8,974 bases of DNA, taken from assembly GCA_007129085.1 (NCBI GenBank), contig SKWF01000201.1, forward strand, positions 1-8,974, in the 5' to 3' direction. The stretch's first letter is position 1. Every line of letters begins with the position of its first letter. The notes below the pieces were generated by a model, which saw only the letters and a list, made by a program, of their open reading frames with translations, was not told the DNA's origin and made no database searches. Source of the stretch: Balneolaceae bacterium (GTDB taxonomy: Bacteria > Bacteroidota > Rhodothermia > Balneolales > Balneolaceae). Of the stretch, positions 6,081 to 8,974 are shown one piece after another. The position numbers and the translations under genes are program-made.

Positions 6081-7988
6081 TTACTCAACAGACTCTTCAC
6101 CAAAATAAACCGTAAACGTTGTGCCTTTATCTACTTCGCTTTCAACTTCAATGGAGCCGCCCATTTTTTCAATTTGATTCTTTGTTAAGTAGAGGCCAAT
6201 ACCTTTCGAGTTCTTATTTTTGTGAAAGGTCTTATACATGCCGAACAGTTTGTCACCATATCGGTCCATGTCTATTCCAACGCCATTGTCTGATATTTTT
6301 AAGACAACCTCTCTTTCGTTTTTATAGAATTCGATCTCAATCACCGGATCTCGGTCGGGGTGGCGATATTTTATGGCGTTCGAGATCAGATTTAATAGAA
6401 TACTCTCCAGGTAAGCCGGGTTATATTGAAGAGTGAAATTTTCCGGTATAGACCGCTTAATTTTCACTCTTTTTGAGATAATTTCAGTAGAGAGAATCTC
6501 CCTGATTTTTTCGAGAAATTCATTTACATCTAATGCCTTAACCGCTTCACTCTCTTTCGCCTGCAGATCAACGATTTTATTCAGATCATCAATGGTTTCA
6601 TTTAGTCGCTGCGAAGCCGTCTTTAGGTGACCAAAAAACTCTTCTTCAGTCTCCGCATCATTCTCTTGCTCAAGAATTGACAGCACCATCGTAATATTCG
6701 ATGCGTGATTCCTAAGATTGTGAGAGACGATATGGGCGAAATTAAGCAGTCGTTTATTTTGATCGCTAATAATATCGAGAGTGTCGTTCAGCTGCTCCTC
6801 TTTCTTTTTTCTGTCGGTAACATCATCAATGTACCCGTGCCAAATTACGCTTCCGTCATCCAGCTTTTCGGGTTTGGCAGCACCGTGGAGCCAGCGAACA
6901 CCTTTCCGGGGAAGATCTACTCGGTACTCTAATTCCCAGACTTCAAGAGTATGGTAACATTCAGAAATGCTTTCAATAACTCGCCCTTTGTCCTCTTCGT
7001 GTATTCGATTAACGGCTTCTGTAGCATCCTCTTTTACATCGTTAGGAGATATTTCATAAAGATCCTCGAACCCTTTACTTGCAAATGGAAATCTGGAACG
7101 CCCATCCGGATACTGTTGAAACTGATAAATTGCCCCCGGCACCATTTCGGAAAGCTTTCTTAGTGTTTCATGACTCTCTTCTAATCTTTTTTCTACTTTT
7201 TTGCGCTCCGAAATATCGCGCATTATCCCTTCAATGCCGGTTGCATAGCCCTCCTTATTCGTCAAAACATGCGAGGTGATAGAGGTGTGGACGAGTTTGT
7301 TGTCGGATGTTTTTAACCGTACTTCAAAATCACGAACTCTTCCGCTCTTTTTCAACTCTTTAACAAGCTCTTCCCGATCTTCCTGGTTATAGTAAAAATT
7401 TTCAACCGATGACCCGATTATTTCGTCACGGTTATAACCGGAATATTTCTCTATGGATGGGCTTATTTCGGTAACGATACCGTTCGTGTCTGTTCGGTAA
7501 TACACATCTTGAATATTTTCAAAAATGGCCCGGTACTTCTCTTCACTTTTTTTGAGGGCTTCTTCTGCATGAATTTGATCTGTAACGTCACCGGTGATAC
7601 CAAATGTACCAACAATATCACCATCTGCATTAAACATCGGAAACTTACTGGTAGTACCCCACTCTTTCTCCTCTACAGGTCCACGGGTTCCTGATTCGAG
7701 AATATGAATAAGTGGCTCCCCTGTCTCAATTATTTGTTGCTCATCCTTAAACGTTTTTTGTGCATGGTGATGTTCGAGGAAATCAAAGTCTGTTTTTCCT
7801 ATGGCCTCTTTAGGATCAGAAAGACCAAATTGTTTTGCACACTCTCTATTTATTTTTATGAACCGGCTCTCTCTGTCTTTAAAATAGATGCTGTATGGTA
7901 CGTACTCCATCAACAAATCAAACAGAAAGGAGTCGTCTCCTATTAAGTTTTGATTTGGTGATGTGTTATCAGATTTGCCCATAAACAT
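6081..7988 (-). CDS. Soluble multi-PAS sensor histidine kinase
   Basis: The product has 635 residues without signal peptide or membrane helix, so it should act in the cytoplasm. PAS 1 (about 20-140) carries 'IYFKDRESRFIKIN', a common PAS opening, and ends 'GITGDVTDQIHAEEAL'. PAS 2 (about 148-265) ends 'GIEGIMRDISERKKVEKRL'. PAS 3 (about 280-395, PAS_3 type) has 'LEYRVDLPRKGVRWLHGAA' and ends 'GYIDDVTDRKKKEEQL'; short coiled-coil linkers join the domains. The dimerisation/phosphotransfer region has 'FAHIVSHNLRNHASNI' at about 417-432, making His423 the likely phosphorylation site. The catalytic domain shows the N box 'NLISNAIKYRHPDRD' (533-547), the G1 box 'SDNGVGID' (566-573), 'GMYKTFH' (583-589) and the G2 box 'SKGIGLYLTK' (594-603), so it looks active. 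The position after the phospho-His is Asn, and the usual Pro of the H-box is absent. The N-terminal 'MFMGK' offers two starts, ATG 7988 and ATG 7982, neither with a clear Shine-Dalgarno. No response regulator is adjacent and the signal is unknown. Confidence 0.94.
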   Translation of the reverse strand: MFMGKSDNTSPNQNLIGDDSFLFDLLMEYVPYSIYFKDRESRFIKINRECAKQFGLSDPKEAIGKTDFDFLEHHHAQKTFKDEQQIIETGEPLIHILESGTRGPVEEKEWGTTSKFPMFNADGDIVGTFGITGDVTDQIHAEEALKKSEEKYRAIFENIQDVYYRTDTNGIVTEISPSIEKYSGYNRDEIIGSSVENFYYNQEDREELVKELKKSGRVRDFEVRLKTSDNKLVHTSITSHVLTNKEGYATGIEGIMRDISERKKVEKRLEESHETLRKLSEMVPGAIYQFQQYPDGRSRFPFASKGFEDLYEISPNDVKEDATEAVNRIHEEDKGRVIESISECYHTLEVWELEYRVDLPRKGVRWLHGAAKPEKLDDGSVIWHGYIDDVTDRKKKEEQLNDTLDIISDQNKRLLNFAHIVSHNLRNHASNITMVLSILEQENDAETEEEFFGHLKTASQRLNETIDDLNKIVDLQAKESEAVKALDVNEFLEKIREILSTEIISKRVKIKRSIPENFTLQYNPAYLESILLNLISNAIKYRHPDRDPVIEIEFYKNEREVVLKISDNGVGIDMDRYGDKLFGMYKTFHKNKNSKGIGLYLTKNQIEKMGGSIEVESEVDKGTTFTVYFGEESVE

Positions 7989-8089
7989 AAGATAACTTCA
8001 ATTTTTGATAACTCCGAAAGTGTAACTATTCCCTATTTTTATGTAACAAGTACAACGTATTTAGTATAAAAAAAGGTATATAATAAAAA

Positions 8090-8118
8090 ACCCCTCATCG
8101 GCGATAACCAATGAGGGG
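8090..8118 (-). terminator. Intrinsic terminator of the S9 peptidase gene
   Basis: CCCCTCAT at 8091-8098 pairs perfectly with ATGAGGGG at 8111-8118, with a further GG/CC pairing inside the 12-base loop. Read on the minus strand the hairpin is followed by a run of six T (complement of 8085-8090). It starts 28 bases after the peptidase stop and has no T-run on the plus side, so it acts for the minus strand and isolates the kinase gene from peptidase transcription. Confidence 0.9.
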
Positions 8119-8145
8119 CATATAATTATACATGATTATTAAAAC

Positions 8146-8974
8146 TTAGTTCCTTTCCGGAATCGGCGGGTCCCAGTGTGGAATCTCGGCTGAGGCATCG
8201 CCTGTCATCAGGTAGGTATCAAACCACTGCAACATGCGGTGCGAGTAGTCGAATTTCGATGACGCCCGTGCATTTCCGTGTCCTTCTCCGGGATATTCAA
8301 CATATCGAACAGGAACATCCGGTTGACGAACTTTCATGTGGCGGTAAAGCTCCAGCGATTGTGCAGGATGAACGCGAGTATCTTCCGCACCGTGCATAAT
8401 CAGCAGTGGTGTATCGGCACGATCAACCCAGTAAATAGGACTTCGTTTCAGGTAGTCCATCCACTTCTCATCAGATTCCCACATACGCTCTCGGGAGTGA
8501 ACCAGGTAAAGTTCATCGGGAATATCACTGGTTCCCCATTTACTCAAGTTATTACTGATTCCCACAAACATAACGGATGCCGCAAAGCGATCGGAGTAGT
8601 AAGTGGCCATCCAAGCGGATGCATATCCGCCGTAGGATCCACCGGTAACGCCAATTCTGTCGGCATCGGCAACGCCGCGGTCAATAAGGTAATCAACGCC
8701 ATCTACAATATCATCAAACTCCTTTCCGGCAAGATCGGCCTGGCTGCTGTACACAAAATCAATTCCACGACCGGTGCTTCCGCGATAGTTCGGGTAAAAA
8801 ACGCCGTACCCTTTTGCGGCAGCCATCTGACCGGGAATTTGATAACCGGTTAGCCATCCGTTACTGTAGTGTGCTTCAGGCCCACCGTGAACCATGGTGA
8901 TAACGGGAATTTCATCTCCCTCTTCGTAACCAACGGGATAGATCATCAACCCTTCAATATCAAATTCGCCGTCG
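8146..8974 (-). CDS. Partial S9 family (prolyl oligopeptidase-type) peptidase, C-terminal catalytic domain
   Basis: The frame is open to the right edge and ends with a TAA at 8146-8148; 275 residues are visible, starting 'DGEFDIEGLMIYPVGYEE'. A TTG at 8949 and ATG at 8946 lie inside the conserved domain, so they are not the start; the N-terminal beta-propeller usual in these 600-1000-residue enzymes must lie off the edge. The alpha/beta-hydrolase domain is intact: 'VHGGPEAHYSNGW' (oxyanion region, visible 28-40), 'PNYRGSTGRGIDF' (61-73), the nucleophile elbow 'GGSYGGY' with Ser113, 'LLIMHGAEDTRVHPAQS' with Asp198, and 'YPGEGHGNA' with His232, completing the Ser-Asp-His triad. It probably cleaves peptides as an oligopeptidase or dipeptidyl/acylaminoacyl-type enzyme. 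Cellular location cannot be judged without the N-terminus. The tail after the domain ('HWDPPIPERN') is short and Pro-rich. Transcription ends at the hairpin at 8090-8118. Confidence 0.94.
   Translation of the reverse strand, partial: DGEFDIEGLMIYPVGYEEGDEIPVITMVHGGPEAHYSNGWLTGYQIPGQMAAAKGYGVFYPNYRGSTGRGIDFVYSSQADLAGKEFDDIVDGVDYLIDRGVADADRIGVTGGSYGGYASAWMATYYSDRFAASVMFVGISNNLSKWGTSDIPDELYLVHSRERMWESDEKWMDYLKRSPIYWVDRADTPLLIMHGAEDTRVHPAQSLELYRHMKVRQPDVPVRYVEYPGEGHGNARASSKFDYSHRMLQWFDTYLMTGDASAEIPHWDPPIPERN

Noticed and set aside
7989..8090. Possible sigma-70-like or Bacteroidota-type promoter upstream of the kinase
   Set aside because: Several AT-rich -10-like hexamers such as TATACT occur, but none has a convincing -35 or TTTG partner at the right spacing.
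8278..8853. 191-codon open frame (+) opposite the S9 peptidase
   Set aside because: It is antisense to the conserved catalytic domain, has no recognisable family features and is best explained as a shadow of the peptidase codons.

Overview
The window reads as ordinary chromosomal DNA from a free-living, Gram-negative bacterium of the FCB group, most likely Balneolota or a near relative in Bacteroidota/Rhodothermota. This placement is inferred from the mix of an S9 prolyl-oligopeptidase-type peptidase, an exported 3-keto-disaccharide hydrolase (DUF1080), a multi-PAS soluble histidine kinase with a 'SHNLR' H-box, weak or absent Shine-Dalgarno sequences, and moderate G+C. I see no mobile element, CRISPR array, tRNA or rRNA. 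No stretch over 300 bases lacks a gene.

Layout. Positions 1-449 (+) hold the 3' part of a small, probably exported protein of unknown function that continues off the left edge. A hairpin with T-runs on both strands (480-517) separates it from a convergent gene of about 1030 codons (516-3623, -). That gene encodes a large, unrecognised, helix-rich protein ending in four membrane helices, and it is the least explained item here. A 128-bp divergent intergenic region (3624-3751) follows, then a secreted DUF1080 / 3-keto-disaccharide hydrolase (3752-4579, +). After a 158-bp gap containing an imperfect hairpin comes a GntP-family sugar-acid permease (4738-6060, +). Convergent with the permease, only 20 bp away, is a soluble three-PAS histidine kinase with no adjacent response regulator (6081-7988, -). 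A 157-bp gap holding a strong minus-strand terminator (8090-8118) separates it from the C-terminal catalytic domain of an S9 family peptidase (8146 to the right edge, -).

How the genes may work together. The only plausible functional pair is the exported DUF1080 hydrolase and the GntP permease: same strand, adjacent, one acting on oxidised glycosides outside the cytoplasm and the other importing small sugar acids. This is inference; the hairpin between them weakens the case for one transcript. The kinase, the peptidase, the large membrane protein and the left-edge gene look like separate transcription units. I found no convincing new multi-gene system; the most notable leads are the large orphan membrane protein and the hydrolase/permease pair.
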